NCBI GenBank assembly: GCA_900312665.1 | Contig: ONZQ02000001.1 | Coordinates: 3,358,541 to 3,422,540 of the forward strand | Origin: Cephalotrichum gorgonifer | Lineage: Eukaryota > Ascomycota > Sordariomycetes > Microascales > Microascaceae | Length of the DNA stretch: 64,000 nucleotides | Direction: 5' to 3' | Shown here: positions 44,110 to 55,500 of the stretch, piece by piece | Position numbering within the stretch: position 1 is the first letter of the stretch | How the letters are laid out: each line of letters starts with the position of its first letter | The notes under the pieces: generated by a model | Database searches by the model: none | Seen by the model: only the letters and a program-made list of their open reading frames with translations | Told to the model about the DNA's origin: nothing | Program-made: the position numbers and the translations under genes

Positions 44110-46269
44110 AGGAGTAGGTCGCGCAGGGGTTTTCTTTGAAAGGGGGGGCGGCGTTGTTTTAATCGCTGGGCTCGACGATCTTTTGATGGGCTGGTTTTGA
44201 TTTTATTATATCCCGGGATTTATTTTTGATGGGGGGTTTAGGGGTACGGAGCGTGGAAGGGTATGCGTTCACTGTTTTCCTTCTTAAAACAAAATGGGTC
44301 AACGAACGGCCTGTTGGGAAAAGGGAGTGGTATTCGGGGTTTTTTTTTTGGCTAGGATTATTTAGGGTTGCCCTGCTGGTTCGGATAGGGAGAGCAGTGG
44401 AAACGGAACTGTCTTTGTTGGGGCATCTCAGGATGATGCGTGTGCTGGATACGAAGTTTATATTACGAGGTTGTTTTTATTATGTCGATCGCCGCGCGTT
44501 ACTCTTGTGAGTGCTTGGTCTGCTATACTATATCGCGACACAATTGAATTTTTTCGTTTATTCAAGTTATGACCACGGACGACGGGCCGTCGCTTCCCTC
44601 TGGACCGGTGAAGTTAAAGCACACCTAGCTGCCTTATAAGGAGAGGCTGTCTCTTCTGCTTTTGAGTTCCGACCCAGTCCCGACTGTCTGGGTTGCTCCC
44701 CAACAAGGTTCCCCGTCCCTAGGTGGCGGCTAAAAGAGTGCGGAGGCGGCGCCCACCAGAAATAGGGGAACGAAAGCTTGATGGTGCCATTGAACCAAGC
44801 AACGACGCCGAGGTAGAGATACATACATGCACGCCTACCCGCCCCCCATCCCCCCTGTTCTTGATATTGGCGTCGTCAGCGGGCGTGGGGAGGGGGAGGG
44901 AGGAGAGGAGAGGGGACATCCAGTCTTGGTTGGTTGTTTTAGGCTAAAGAGGAACTCGTGCTTTACGGAGGGTGGAGGGAAAGTGAGGGGAAGTGAAGGA
45001 AGGGGAGTGCAGGCGCGTCCTCCGTTGGAGATAAATGCTCCTGTGGGGCCGCCTGCCTCCCTATAATTACGGGGCTTCCCACGGGGGGGTTCATTGGTTT
45101 CTCAAGGCCGGCCGGGGGAGATGTGGATTCTACCATGTCTTCGGGCGGAGCTCCCGCTGGTCGATTCGGTTCCTGCCAGTCACCGGCACCGGGAGCGCTT
45201 TCCGTACCGGGGGCCCGGTGGTCGGCGGCCCTATCTATCAATGTGACTTATCCCATGTCTATGCTATCACTTGCACAATGCACAGAGTTGAGGCGACGAT
45301 GTTTCAAGGGTCTCTCCCTCGTAGGAAGTCTAAACCGCCCCCCCACCGCCCCTTGTTCCAAACACTGCATGGTTCCCAGTCCCAGGGTAGCCACATGGGA
45401 GATCCAGGCTAGCTTTTGAGGGCACACGAGTAATAGCCACTATGCATGTGGCTTGTGTCCGTGCCGTGCCCCGTGCCCTGTTCCCAGTTCCCTGGTCCAG
45501 ACCCTCTAACGGGAATAAAGGTTGCCATTCCCTGACGTGACATCCCCCCCTTTGGCAAGGACAAGGGGGGGCAGAAGAAGGCGTGATCGACCGAATTCGA
45601 GACCACTGCCAATTGCGAAACAGTCCACGTAGACGTAAAAGGTTCAGAGAAGGCTTTGCGTGCGCATAAAAAAAAGGGAGAGGAAAAAAAAAGAAAAGAA
45701 AAGACTTGCATGTTTCTATTAGACCGTGTGTTCCACTTCGTCTCTTTATTCCCTTAATAATATTCCCTCATTCCTTCCTTCCCGTTAAAGCCCAGTCACA
45801 AAACAACCTTCCCTATCTATTATGCATGCATGATATGGGACTTAAGCGCCAGACCGGGGGTCACTCTCTCCTTCCTTCCTTTCCTCCCGCCAGCGGTGGA
45901 CGTGCGCTCGTGCTTGGCGCCTTCCGCCACTTATACCGATTCCGGCCAGGAAAGAGAAAGCCTAGTTAGCCAGGCCGTTCGTCACGAGGCGTGGTTCTGG
46001 TGACCTTTTTTCCTCCCTTTCTTTTTCCTCTCTGTTCCCCTCGTTTTTTTTCGGACTTAAGCCGGGGTCAAAGATCGCCCGACCCTTCCGGCCGACCTAA
46101 CAAAAGTGTCCTTGTACTCGCTCAGCGAAACCGTGGAGGGGTTAACAGAGCTTATTTTAGTCTCGAACACGGTTGTTGCATTGTCATTTTTGGAGGCCCC
46201 CTGGGTTGGAAATATCGGGCTGAAGGAAAGAAGGAAACCAGACACTGCGGCGAGAACACAGCGAATAGC
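44110..46269. other. Intergenic region between facB and pgc1
   Basis: About 2.2 kb. The first 400 bp (T- and G-rich) look like the facB 3' region; the last few hundred should contain the pgc1 promoter. ORFs are short and without family resemblance. Confidence 0.5.
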
Positions 46270-47794
46270 ATGGTCGTCACCGAAACGAGACCTCTGCTGG
46301 GTGCGGAGAGTCCCAAACTATCGGGTGCGTTCATCTCAGCCGCCCCTCAACCTCAACCCTCACCTTCATCTCATCACTCACCCCTCACCCCCTTCCTCGT
46401 TCCTTGCCCCCCGCCCCTGAACTCAACTCTTAGGCCTCAAAAGTCACAGCTCAGCTAACGACGAGAAGAAATAGATGGGTCATGGAACACCCGCCAGAGG
46501 GGAGGAGCAGCGCAGGGCGCGGATGACCAAGCCCGGACGCCGCAGTGCATTGCGCACAGAGGCTACAAGGCCAAGTTCCCCGAGAACACCATGGCCGCGT
46601 TCCGGGCCGCCGTGGCCCTCGGCGCGCAGGCCATCGAGACGGACCTGCACCTGAGCAGGGACGGCGTTGTGGTGCTGTCACACGTATGTCACCCCTTGGT
46701 TAGGAACTGGGCACGGTGTTGGGTGTGGGATCGACGACGACCTGAAGGAGGGGGGGAGTAGTTTAAGGTTGGGAAGAGGGAGGGCGGAGAAGGAGAAAGC
46801 TGACCAGTAGCCTGAGAGCGTCCGTGAGGGCTAACGCGATGGGGTTTATATCAGGACGGTACCCTAAAACGGTGCTTCGGCGTCGACAGGGAGATCAGGA
46901 GTTGTGACTGGTCTTACATCCGCACCCTCCGCACCCTCCGCGAACCCCACGCGCCCATGCCGACCCTGTCGGAGCTCCTCGATTTCCTAGCCCGGGATGG
47001 CTTAGGAGACGTCTGGCTTCTGCTCGACGTAAAGGTTAATTGTCCCTCCCCAAAACTTCCGCTCTCTTTAGGGCGGACACTGTTCCCCTGCCACTTGGAT
47101 CTGACTAGGAGTCAAACAGATGGACGACGACGCCGAGGAGCTAATCGCGAGGACGGCAGATACGATAGCCTCTTCGCCATCTGGTGCCCGCCCCTGGAAT
47201 GAGCGGATAACCATCGGTTGCTGGAATGTACGTCTCCCCCCCCCCTTTTTTCTTCCAAAAAAGAGACCTCCTCCCCTCTCCCGCCCAGCTACTGAGATAC
47301 CCTTCCCCCGCTCTCTCCAGGAATCCTACCTCGCTCTCGCCCGCTCTTACCTCCCCACCCACCCCCTCTCCTACATCAACATCTCAGTCCACCACGCGAA
47401 ACCCCTCATAGGAACCCCCGGCATCTCCTTCAACCTCCTCCACCTCGTCCTCGCAAGCCCCCAGGGCGCCTGCTTCCGCCGCGCCGCCCGGGCCGCCGGG
47501 GACCCAGTCTACGGTTGGACCATGAACCGCGAGAGCTGGATGGAGTGGGCCATCTGTGCGGGGCTGGACGGAGTCGTCACAGACGAGGTCGAGCTCTTTC
47601 TCGACGTGGCCAAGCGGTGGAGGAACCGGAAGGCCCTGGGACTGCGGGAGAGGGGAAGGGCGGTACCGCCTGGCGGCATGTGGGCGTCGCTGTGGCTCGC
47701 GGGTGTGAGCCTGATCGCCGCGATTGCCGCGGCGTTGATGCCAGCTTGGGGGGCATATAAGGGCGTCACTAGGCGGCCGAGGGGGAAGAGCTAA
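46270..47794 (+). CDS. pgc1: Glycerophosphodiester phosphodiesterase-family phospholipase C (Pgc1-like)
   Basis: Five exons (46270–46324, 46475–46683, 46855–47034, 47120–47227, 47321–47794) join in phase to 341 residues. The GDPD active site is visible: CIAHRGYK, ENTMAAFRAAVALGA, AIETDLHLSRDG and VVLSHDGTL, supplying the catalytic histidines and metal-binding acids. The C-terminus has one hydrophobic helix (SLWLAGVSLIAAIAAALM) and a short basic tail, as in yeast Pgc1, a tail-anchored phospholipase C that degrades excess phosphatidylglycerol. I chose the acceptor at 46474 because a GCTAACG branch site precedes it and phase is kept; this adds a poorly conserved Gly/Arg-rich segment. The exact first intron is the least certain part. 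Confidence 0.88.
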
Positions 47795-48439
47795 CCCGAG
47801 GGGAATCTCTTCGCATTTGCATTGTGTCCCCTTGTATATTCATATTTCTACAACCGTGCTGAGGCCCCCCTCTTTATCACCCCGTATTATTATTGTCCAA
47901 TATTTGCGGAAATAGATAATATCAAGTAGCATCAAGCCTGCCTGCTCGCTCCTACCCCCCCCCCCCCCCCCCTTTTCCTTTCCCCTCCCGGGTATCTTTC
48001 ACTCCTTGGGAGCTTTAAGGGCCAAAGCCCATCACGGTAGCTCAGACTCTATCCGGAGATGCCGCGCCACATATCCACGGGCATGGATCGCTGAGGAGGA
48101 CGGAGAGAGTCGTGGGGGCGGCGGATTCCCTATGAAAAGGGGACACTGGCCTGCAGGCACTGCATTCACACATGATGGACTCACACCACGCTTGTTTCCA
48201 ATCGTCTTTCTTTCATTTTGTCCATCTCGTAACTACTTCGACATTCCCCCCGCACACACCAACCCCAACACCTCCCGATCCTTGGATAATGTATAAAAAG
48301 AAGAAAAAAAAGAGTTAAAGTACAGATACCGATCATTCCCATGCAAAGCCCGAAATGAAACTGAAAAAAAAATCCAATGAACCCCAGGAACAGAAGCAAA
48401 ATGAGAAAGAAACAATTACACACCCGGACACCCCCAGAC
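47795..48439. other. Convergent 3' intergenic region with C18 run
   Basis: About 645 bp between the ends of pgc1 and rtf1. An 18-C homopolymer lies at 47955–47972. A-rich sequence near 48295–48370 would be T-rich 3' UTR for rtf1. Confidence 0.55.
47955..47972 (+). repeat. C18 homopolymer
   Basis: Eighteen consecutive C bases, followed by a T/C stretch. Confidence 0.85.
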
Positions 48440-50639
48440 TCAGTCAATGTCAATGTCGATATCGAGATCCAACGACGCAATGATGTCGTCGTCCAGGAGC
48501 GGCTTGTGAATCGTCGGGACGCCCTTGTTCTCCGCGTACTTCTGCTCCTGCAGCCTCGCAATCTCCGGCACCGTCACCACCACCTTCTGCGCCCCGGCCC
48601 TGGGCGTCCCGTTCGCGGCCGGGGTGCTCGCCCCGCTCCCGGGCTTCGACGACTTGGCCAGGTTCTCGTCGTGGTCGTGCAGGAACTTGGCCCGCGTCCG
48701 CACGCGCTTAGAGGGGTCGTCTTCTACCGCCTCCCCGCGCGCGAGCTTCTGCTCAATCTCCCGCGCCCGCTGCCTCTCGTGGAGCTGCGCCTTCCGGACC
48801 GCCTCGTTGTTGCGCCGGCGGTTTTCGGCGTTGAGCTGCGCGAGCCTCTCCTGCTGGCCCACGCCGGGGGACTGCGAGGCCTGCTTCTGCGGGGTGAGGG
48901 AGGTGCGGAACGCGAGGCCGGATGCCTTGCCGAGGGCATCGAGCTCCTCCTGAAGCTGGGCTGCGAAGACGAAGTTCTTGGACTCCTTCGCCTCCGCTAT
49001 CGACCGCTGTAGCCTCTCTCGAGTTTCTGGGTCGTACTTCCTGCGGAGGAAGTTCTTACGATCTACCATGGCCGTGATTTCATCGTTGGTGAGCTCGTAC
49101 GACACCAGGCGGCGCAGGTCTTCGAGCTTCCTGTCCAGCGCCGAGGCCCTCGGCAGCGCTAGGCCTCGCTCCTGGAGAGTTTTCTTATAACCCTCAAGCT
49201 CATCCTGTAGCCTATTAGCTGGGTGCACGTCGAAGCAAGAAAGAAGACGTGGACGAACCTCTGTGAACTTCCCATTGGACATGGCGATGAAGGGATACTG
49301 CTCTGTTTTCGACCCGATCCCAACGAGGATGTGTTGATCGGTAACAACCTGCTTTCGGCCGCTAGCGTCAGGCATAGCATAAGCTTTCCCAGTTACGAAT
49401 CCTAGGCGGGTTAGTAGCCGCACAGCAATGGGACCAATCTCAGGGTATGGAGTGAGTGAGACAAACCCTTGATGCAGACCATGTAATAGCACTGTCGGCC
49501 ACCCTGAGGCTTTCCGAGAACCCGGACGTAACAGTCGGTCAAGGTGTCCTCGAACCCAGGCTTAAAGCACACCTCAGCGAAGTTACTTCGGCTAATGCGA
49601 AGCCGCTCAAAGTCGACCAGCCTGGGCTCGACGGCCCGAGTTTCCTTGGGAGATCGGCGATGATCGTCACGGTCACCCTCGTCATCGTAGCCCCCGTAAG
49701 CATCGCGATCTCGCGACTTGCGGGGCGAGATCTCCTCCGATTCTCTATCGCGACCTTCCTCCCGGCGCCGTTGGCGATCACTCTTCTCGGCGCGTGCCCG
49801 GCGGAGCGTGTCGAGGCCCGAGCTGGTCCCATCTACACGCGCCCGCTGCCTGGAGGGTTTACGGTCGTCGAGATCGGCGTCCTCCGCAGAGCGCTTGCGC
49901 CGCTGCTCCTTCTCCTTCTCCTCGGCCGCGGACACAAGCTTACGAAGCAGCGTGTTTTGCTTGAAACGTTGGTTCTCCTCTCGCCGCTCGGCCAGGATGG
50001 TCTCGCGCTCGACTTCTCGCATCCGCGAGATTTCGTGCTTCTCCGCGGTGCTGATATAGAGGCCTTCGACGGGGTATTTCTCCTCGAGGTCGTCCGCAGA
50101 TATGGCTTGCGTAGGTTCCGCTTCGGAGTCGGACTCTTCCATGGGTGCCGACTTTAGTGAGCTCGGAGACGAAGCCCTAGACGACCTGTTAATGTGTAAG
50201 CGACTCATTATGTCTGGGTTGAGAAGCAATTTGAAAAGTGTCGTCGTCTTGGGGGAGATGCAAAGTGAACCATAAGTAACAGGTGCAAGCGTAACATATA
50301 AAGAGTCCCAACCAGAGCGGGGAATCGCTCAGCGAGGAAATCCTGGTGCTTATGCTGGATCATGCATGGGCAGGAGCAAGAGAGCGAGCAGGGGAGTGTG
50401 AAGTGCAGAAGGAGGGCAACTGGAGCAGACGACAGCACTTACGCTTCGCCTTCCTCTTCCCCATCCTCGGAGACCGATCCATTGCGCCTTCCCCTCCCTT
50501 TTGAACCACCCCTTTCCCCCGAATCCCGACTCGAGTTCCGCCTCGCTGGTTTAGGCGACAAAGATCCCGCCCTGCCCTCGTCTCCCGACTCGTCGTCGGA
50601 CCCGGCCAGCGCCAACAGCTCGTCATCGACGTCGGCCAT
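48440..50639 (-). CDS. rtf1: Paf1-complex subunit Rtf1
   Basis: Three exons on the minus strand (50639–50443, 50185–49467, 49401–48440) join in phase to 625 residues. The N-terminus is acidic and Ser-rich (MADVDDELLALAGSDDES). A coiled-coil-prone Glu/Arg-rich region containing ETILAERREENQRF follows. The Plus3 domain lies at about 255–370: VDFERLRISRSNFAEVCFKP, CYVRVLG, YYMVCIKG and the second half after the splice (VTDQHILVGIG). This domain binds the phosphorylated Spt5 tail. The C-terminal half is helical, ending in an Asp/Ile repeat. Rtf1 promotes H2B ubiquitination and elongation by RNA polymerase II. Phase and conserved junctions support both splices. It is head to head with coq7. Confidence 0.93.
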
Positions 50640-51281
50640 TGTGCGTCAGAGGTACAGAGGTTTGGCGGATTCGATGCCGGATGGATTTATCACGCGTCGA
50701 TAAGGATGCCGATGGAAGCCCGAGACGCGGACAGTAGTTTCGGAGGGAAAGGCGCGTTGTCTTCGGGGTGGCGACGCCTACGTGCAACGGAGACGCAAAA
50801 GTTGATGGGTTCGACAGGCTAGATCTCGGGCTTCAATTCGTCCGAAGTTGGAGTAGGGGCGCGGTGGATCGAGACGGTGGGCTCAGCGACGATGAAGCGA
50901 AGGCAAGAGAGGAGGAGGAGGTTGTGGAATGGATGAGAAGGAGTAAGTGTCCAACTTTCCGGCTTGACCTTTCCAGGGAACGTCGTCGGCTGCGGCGCAC
51001 AACCACTAACTAGCCCAATATATCGATTATGTAACATACCATACTGTTGAACAGCAGATATGCGTCTATAGGGGCCCAGTATGCAAGTAATTTAATACTC
51101 AGCTCTTATAGAGGTTTAAATCGTACCACTCTAATATAATCCTTGTACGGAGTACTCGCAGGAGCTATTTAGTCTCGCGATTTTGAGGACATGTGAATCG
51201 ACGTCTCCCGCCAACACACCAGTGAAAGGGACGACGGACCTAAGTTCAGGATTGGACAGTGTAATTCGTCCTCGGCCGAAT
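50640..51281. promoter_or_regulatory. Divergent promoter region (rtf1 / coq7)
   Basis: About 640 bp between divergent start codons. It has AT-rich sequence near 51010–51140 and an ACTCCGTA word on the minus strand at 51146–51153. No specific element is recognised. Confidence 0.55.
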
Positions 51282-52099
51282 ATGGCGCCCCATCGAGTAC
51301 TCCTCCGGCCTCGCGCCGTCCTTCCCGCCCGTGGACTCGGCATCCGGTCGCCGCGTTTCCTCTCGACAGCCCAGTCGGCAACGCCAGCCGGAGACTCGCC
51401 GAACGGTCCCCCCAAGCGCAAGCCGCTGACCAAGGAGCAGCGCGATTTCCTATCTTCTGCAGTACGAGACCACCCGCCCCTCTCGATCTCCGCCCCGCTC
51501 CGCCCCGCCAGCGCATTCCCCCCCTTCCTTCCCGTCCACGACATCCCACTAACACCACTCTCAAGCTCCGCGTAAACCAGACCGGCGAACTAGCCGCGAC
51601 CTTGATCTACACCGCGCAGACGCCGCCCATCGTAAACCGCCACCCTAACCTCCGCCCCCTAATGTCCCACATGTACGCCCAGGAGGCCGCCCACCTGAAG
51701 ACCTTCAACGCCCTCCTCGCCCGCCACCGCGTCCGCCCCTCGGCCCTCTACCCCCTCTGGTCCGTCATGGCGACCGGCCTCGGCTGGGGCACGGCGATGA
51801 TGGGTCGCGAGGCCGCCATGGCGTGCACCGAGGCCGTGGAGACGGAGATCGGGGACCACTACAACGGCCAGATACGCACGCTGCTCGAGATTATCTCGGG
51901 GTGGGAGGCGGAGGGGTACGAGGTGGGCGAGGAGTTCAGGGAGCTTCTGGGGACGCTGAGGAGGATCCGGGACGAGGAGCTGGAGCACCTCGATCACGCC
52001 GTTGACAATGATGCGAGGAAGGCGGAGCCGCATTGGCTATTGACGGGCTTTATACGGCTGGGATGTAGGGGCGCTATCTGGGTGAGTGAGAAGGTGTAG
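51282..52099 (+). CDS. coq7: Ubiquinone biosynthesis di-iron hydroxylase Coq7
   Basis: Two exons (51282–51461, 51566–52099) join in phase to 237 residues. The N-terminus is rich in Arg/Ala/Pro without acids, a mitochondrial presequence to about residue 30. The di-iron four-helix bundle is visible: E68 in RVNQTGE, E100 and H103 in QEAAH, E152 in EAVETE, and E198 and H201 in DEELEHLDHA. Coq7 (CAT5/CLK-1) hydroxylates demethoxyubiquinone in the next-to-last step of coenzyme Q synthesis, at the matrix face of the inner membrane. All metal ligands appear present. The intron uses a GTACGA donor and a CACTAAC branch site. Confidence 0.95.
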
Positions 52100-52595
52100 G
52101 ACTATGAGAGAATCTGAGAAGACTACAGTGTACGACGCGCGACGGAGGAACAGGCCAAGGAAGGAAATCTGTATAATTGTACAATACTAAGAGCATGATC
52201 TACCCTATAAATTATAGACAGGGGGTGGTGTTTACAAGCAGCGTATAGCTACATATACAGGACAAAGGAAACACGCAGCGTGCGAGTAACCTAGACAGGG
52301 CTATAGAAATGCAGAAAATGCTGCGGTACCCCCTTTATGCTGACACTGCTTTGTACAGCGGGGGAAGGGGAAGGGGATGGGGAAGAGGACGAGGAAGAGG
52401 AAAAGGGATACAGTTAATACCAAGACTCCGATACGATGCAAAGAGAGAATACACATGCCTTCCCCCCCACTTCAAACCCCACGGACCACCATTCCACTGA
52501 GATCTGCAGAGTATCAAGTGCTAAAAGGGAAAGGGGGTAGCAGTTAGCTTCACTGTTTCTCCAGTGGCGGGGAGTTCGTCTTCGGGGACAACTCA
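52100..52595. other. Convergent 3' intergenic region
   Basis: About 500 bp between the ends of coq7 and the phospholipase D gene. A purine-rich GGGGAA/GAGGAA stretch is at 52360–52405. No gene is supported. Confidence 0.5.
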
Positions 52596-55500
52596 CTAGA
52601 TGCTGATAGGCGCCATGCCGTCCAGGTGGAACCCCCAGTTATTATTGCTCTCTTCCGTCACAAGCCAGTCGTACGGGAAGTGCACCAGGTTGCCCCTCGT
52701 CAGGTTGAGGAGGTCCTCCGCCTCATCCCGGTCGAGCATGTCCTCGAACGCCAGGCCACGCCGACTACCCTTTGTAGTCCCCCGTCGCCGGCGCCGGACT
52801 GACCCCGCCGCGTTCTGCGCCGACACAGACGTGTCTCGTGACGCCGGCTTCTCGAGTGGGCCGAAGGTCGTACGCCTGTCCCTGACCCACTCCTTCCCGG
52901 GTTCCAGGAACCGGGGCCCGATGACCGGCTGCTCCAGGGCAGGGAAGGGAACATCGCCTGCCGGGAGGACGGGCGACGGATGGTCCAGGGAATTCGTGGT
53001 GAAGACCCGCTCGACGTCAAGTCCAAGGGGTGGCCGCCCCTGCGAAGGGCTCGCAGCTGCGTGGCTAGCGTTATCTTGATCCCAAAGGGATCTCTTCTCG
53101 TCAAGCTGGCCTGTCTCGCCCTTTTCAGGAACGACGATGGCCGGGTTCGGCTCGTGGGATGAGGAAACTGGCTTCTCGGATACTAGATCCGCGGTAGATT
53201 GGAAGTGGTCGCTCCTGTGCTCGTCCTTATTGTTCTTGTTCACCCCAGTCATGCTCGTATGGAACCTCTTCGCATACGAAGTATAATCGCGGTATTCTGC
53301 CCACGTCTTGACCTCTGAGTCGGGCATGCACCTGAACACCTGCCGGTATAGCTTCGTGTTGTTGTCTGCCGTTCTGTTCCAGATGTCGTCCAAGAACGTC
53401 GGGTTCAGCGGATCTCGCATGCAATCCTTGTCAATGTATGCGAGCTTTATATCCGCCGCTAGAGGGTGTGGCACGTCGTCTGGGCCTTTGTTGTCGTGGT
53501 CATGGTGAGCCGGGGGGCCACCAATGTCAGTATCATCTATGGCCGGAAGGCCCGGAAGCTGACTTGCAAAGGGTAGACCTAGTTGCTCCGTGGTACGTCG
53601 ATTGAGAGGCGGGAGGGGAGGGAGACGGTCACCAGTATCAATACCGGACCGCTCGCTGATGCGGCTAGAGGAGCGGGGCCGATGATGAGGATGAGGGTGA
53701 GGATGATGATGATGATGGTGCTGATGCGGCTTCGCGGGACTGTCGAGAGTACCCTTGCCTTCTGGCGAGAGATTATGTACAAGGACTTCCCGACCGGCGA
53801 TGACGACGGAATCTCTGCCTTCGTCTGTTCCTATCTTCGCAGCCGTCTTCCAATGATCTGTGCCTAGGCCGGCAACTTCACGCTCATGGTCCGGGTTGTC
53901 CGTGACGCGGGGGTCGTAGTCGACCTGCTTTCCCTTCGAGTGAGTGCTGCTGGCGTCATCCGGCGCGGCCTCCGCGTCACGATTGAAGCTGCGGAGGTGA
54001 AGCATGGACGGCCTCTGGCCAGGAGACGGAACCTCACCATCGGGTGGCGGGTGTTGCTCTTCACTGTAAATGCCTTGCATGTCCTCCTCGAACTGTGCCT
54101 GTTGGTCCGCCGTCTTCTGTCGTTCCTCAGCCTCAATCTCGTCGACGTCCAGTCCAAGATGTTCTCTCATCAAACGCATTCGGAGGGTATGGGCGAACCG
54201 AGCAACCTGGTACGGCTTGCCACCCATGGTCGACCAGATCATGTCAGTATCCCTGATCACAGCAGCAATCTCAGAATCTCTGTTGCCAAGCAGAGATCGC
54301 TCGTTAATGTTCGCGGAGCCAATAAGAGCCACCCGGTCGTCGGCGATGATGATCTTCGCATGGATGTACAGCTGCTCGGTCACCAGTACATTGTTCGAGA
54401 GCTTGCCCCATTTTCGAAGGCTGTAGAACTGAATGTACTCTTCGGGGTCGATCCCAACGGCCCGAAGCCGCTCGAAGATAGAGTTCTCACCGCGGCAGAT
54501 GCTATGGTACTGGAACTGGACGATCAGCCTGACGCTCATACCGGGCTGCTCATCTACGGTGCTCTCAAATCCTGGCATCAGGGGAATAAGAATAAAGCAC
54601 TTCCAGTCGTCCCCGTTCTGATACGCTCTGACAATCCGATCAACTAGGGCGTCACCAATCCGGTTGACGATCTTGGTGTTGTAGGCCTGGGTGCTAGTGA
54701 CAAAGAACTGGTTTTCAATGTAGATGAGATGGTCGGAGTCCTCGATGATCTTGACGTAGGCGTTCTGTATGCTCATCTCCGTCTCGTCGATCCCCAGAGA
54801 CCAAAGGGCGGCGGAGCGTAATATTTGAACCTCGCAGGTGCCAGATAGGCCCATGTCTTGGAACTCTTCGGGTTTGGCGTCGGGCGGTGGCAGGAGGAAG
54901 GGCAATGCGCGCGTAGGCTTCCTACCGCGACGTAGATAGTTCCAACGTTGGACGAAGTGTCGTGTCAGGTCTCGCGCAGGCTGCCCGACCATTTGCATGC
55001 CCACATCGTGCCAAGGCATCCTGGGGACTGTCGTTCGGTCGTACATATCGTCGTACGGCTCATGAAGTCGGAAGAAGTCACGGACTCGAGGGTTAGAGTA
55101 GTCCTTGCCTATGAATACCTGGCAGTTCTCGGGATCGCTGGGACGGCCGTCCTCTTCGAAGCCCGTCGGCACATCGTCGCTGAGCGGATGCTGGGGACAA
55201 TCCCATCTCCCGAAGCATAGGTCGATACCCCCCATAAATGCAATATCATGGTCAACAATGCACAGCTTCTCGTGATGGGCGAAGAACAGTTGGTTCTTTT
55301 TGAACTGATTGGGCGACCGCTGAACAAAGATGTTCGGATGCAGGTTATGCAGCGAGATCTTAGTATACTCCGAGTCGATGGGGATGGCAGTTTCAATGTT
55401 GCGGTACACAATGACGAAGACCTTGACGCCTTCGCGGGCCTTCCGTTGGAGCAACCGGTCGAGACGCCATTTCTGGCTGATTGCGGCTGGGCGACGCATG

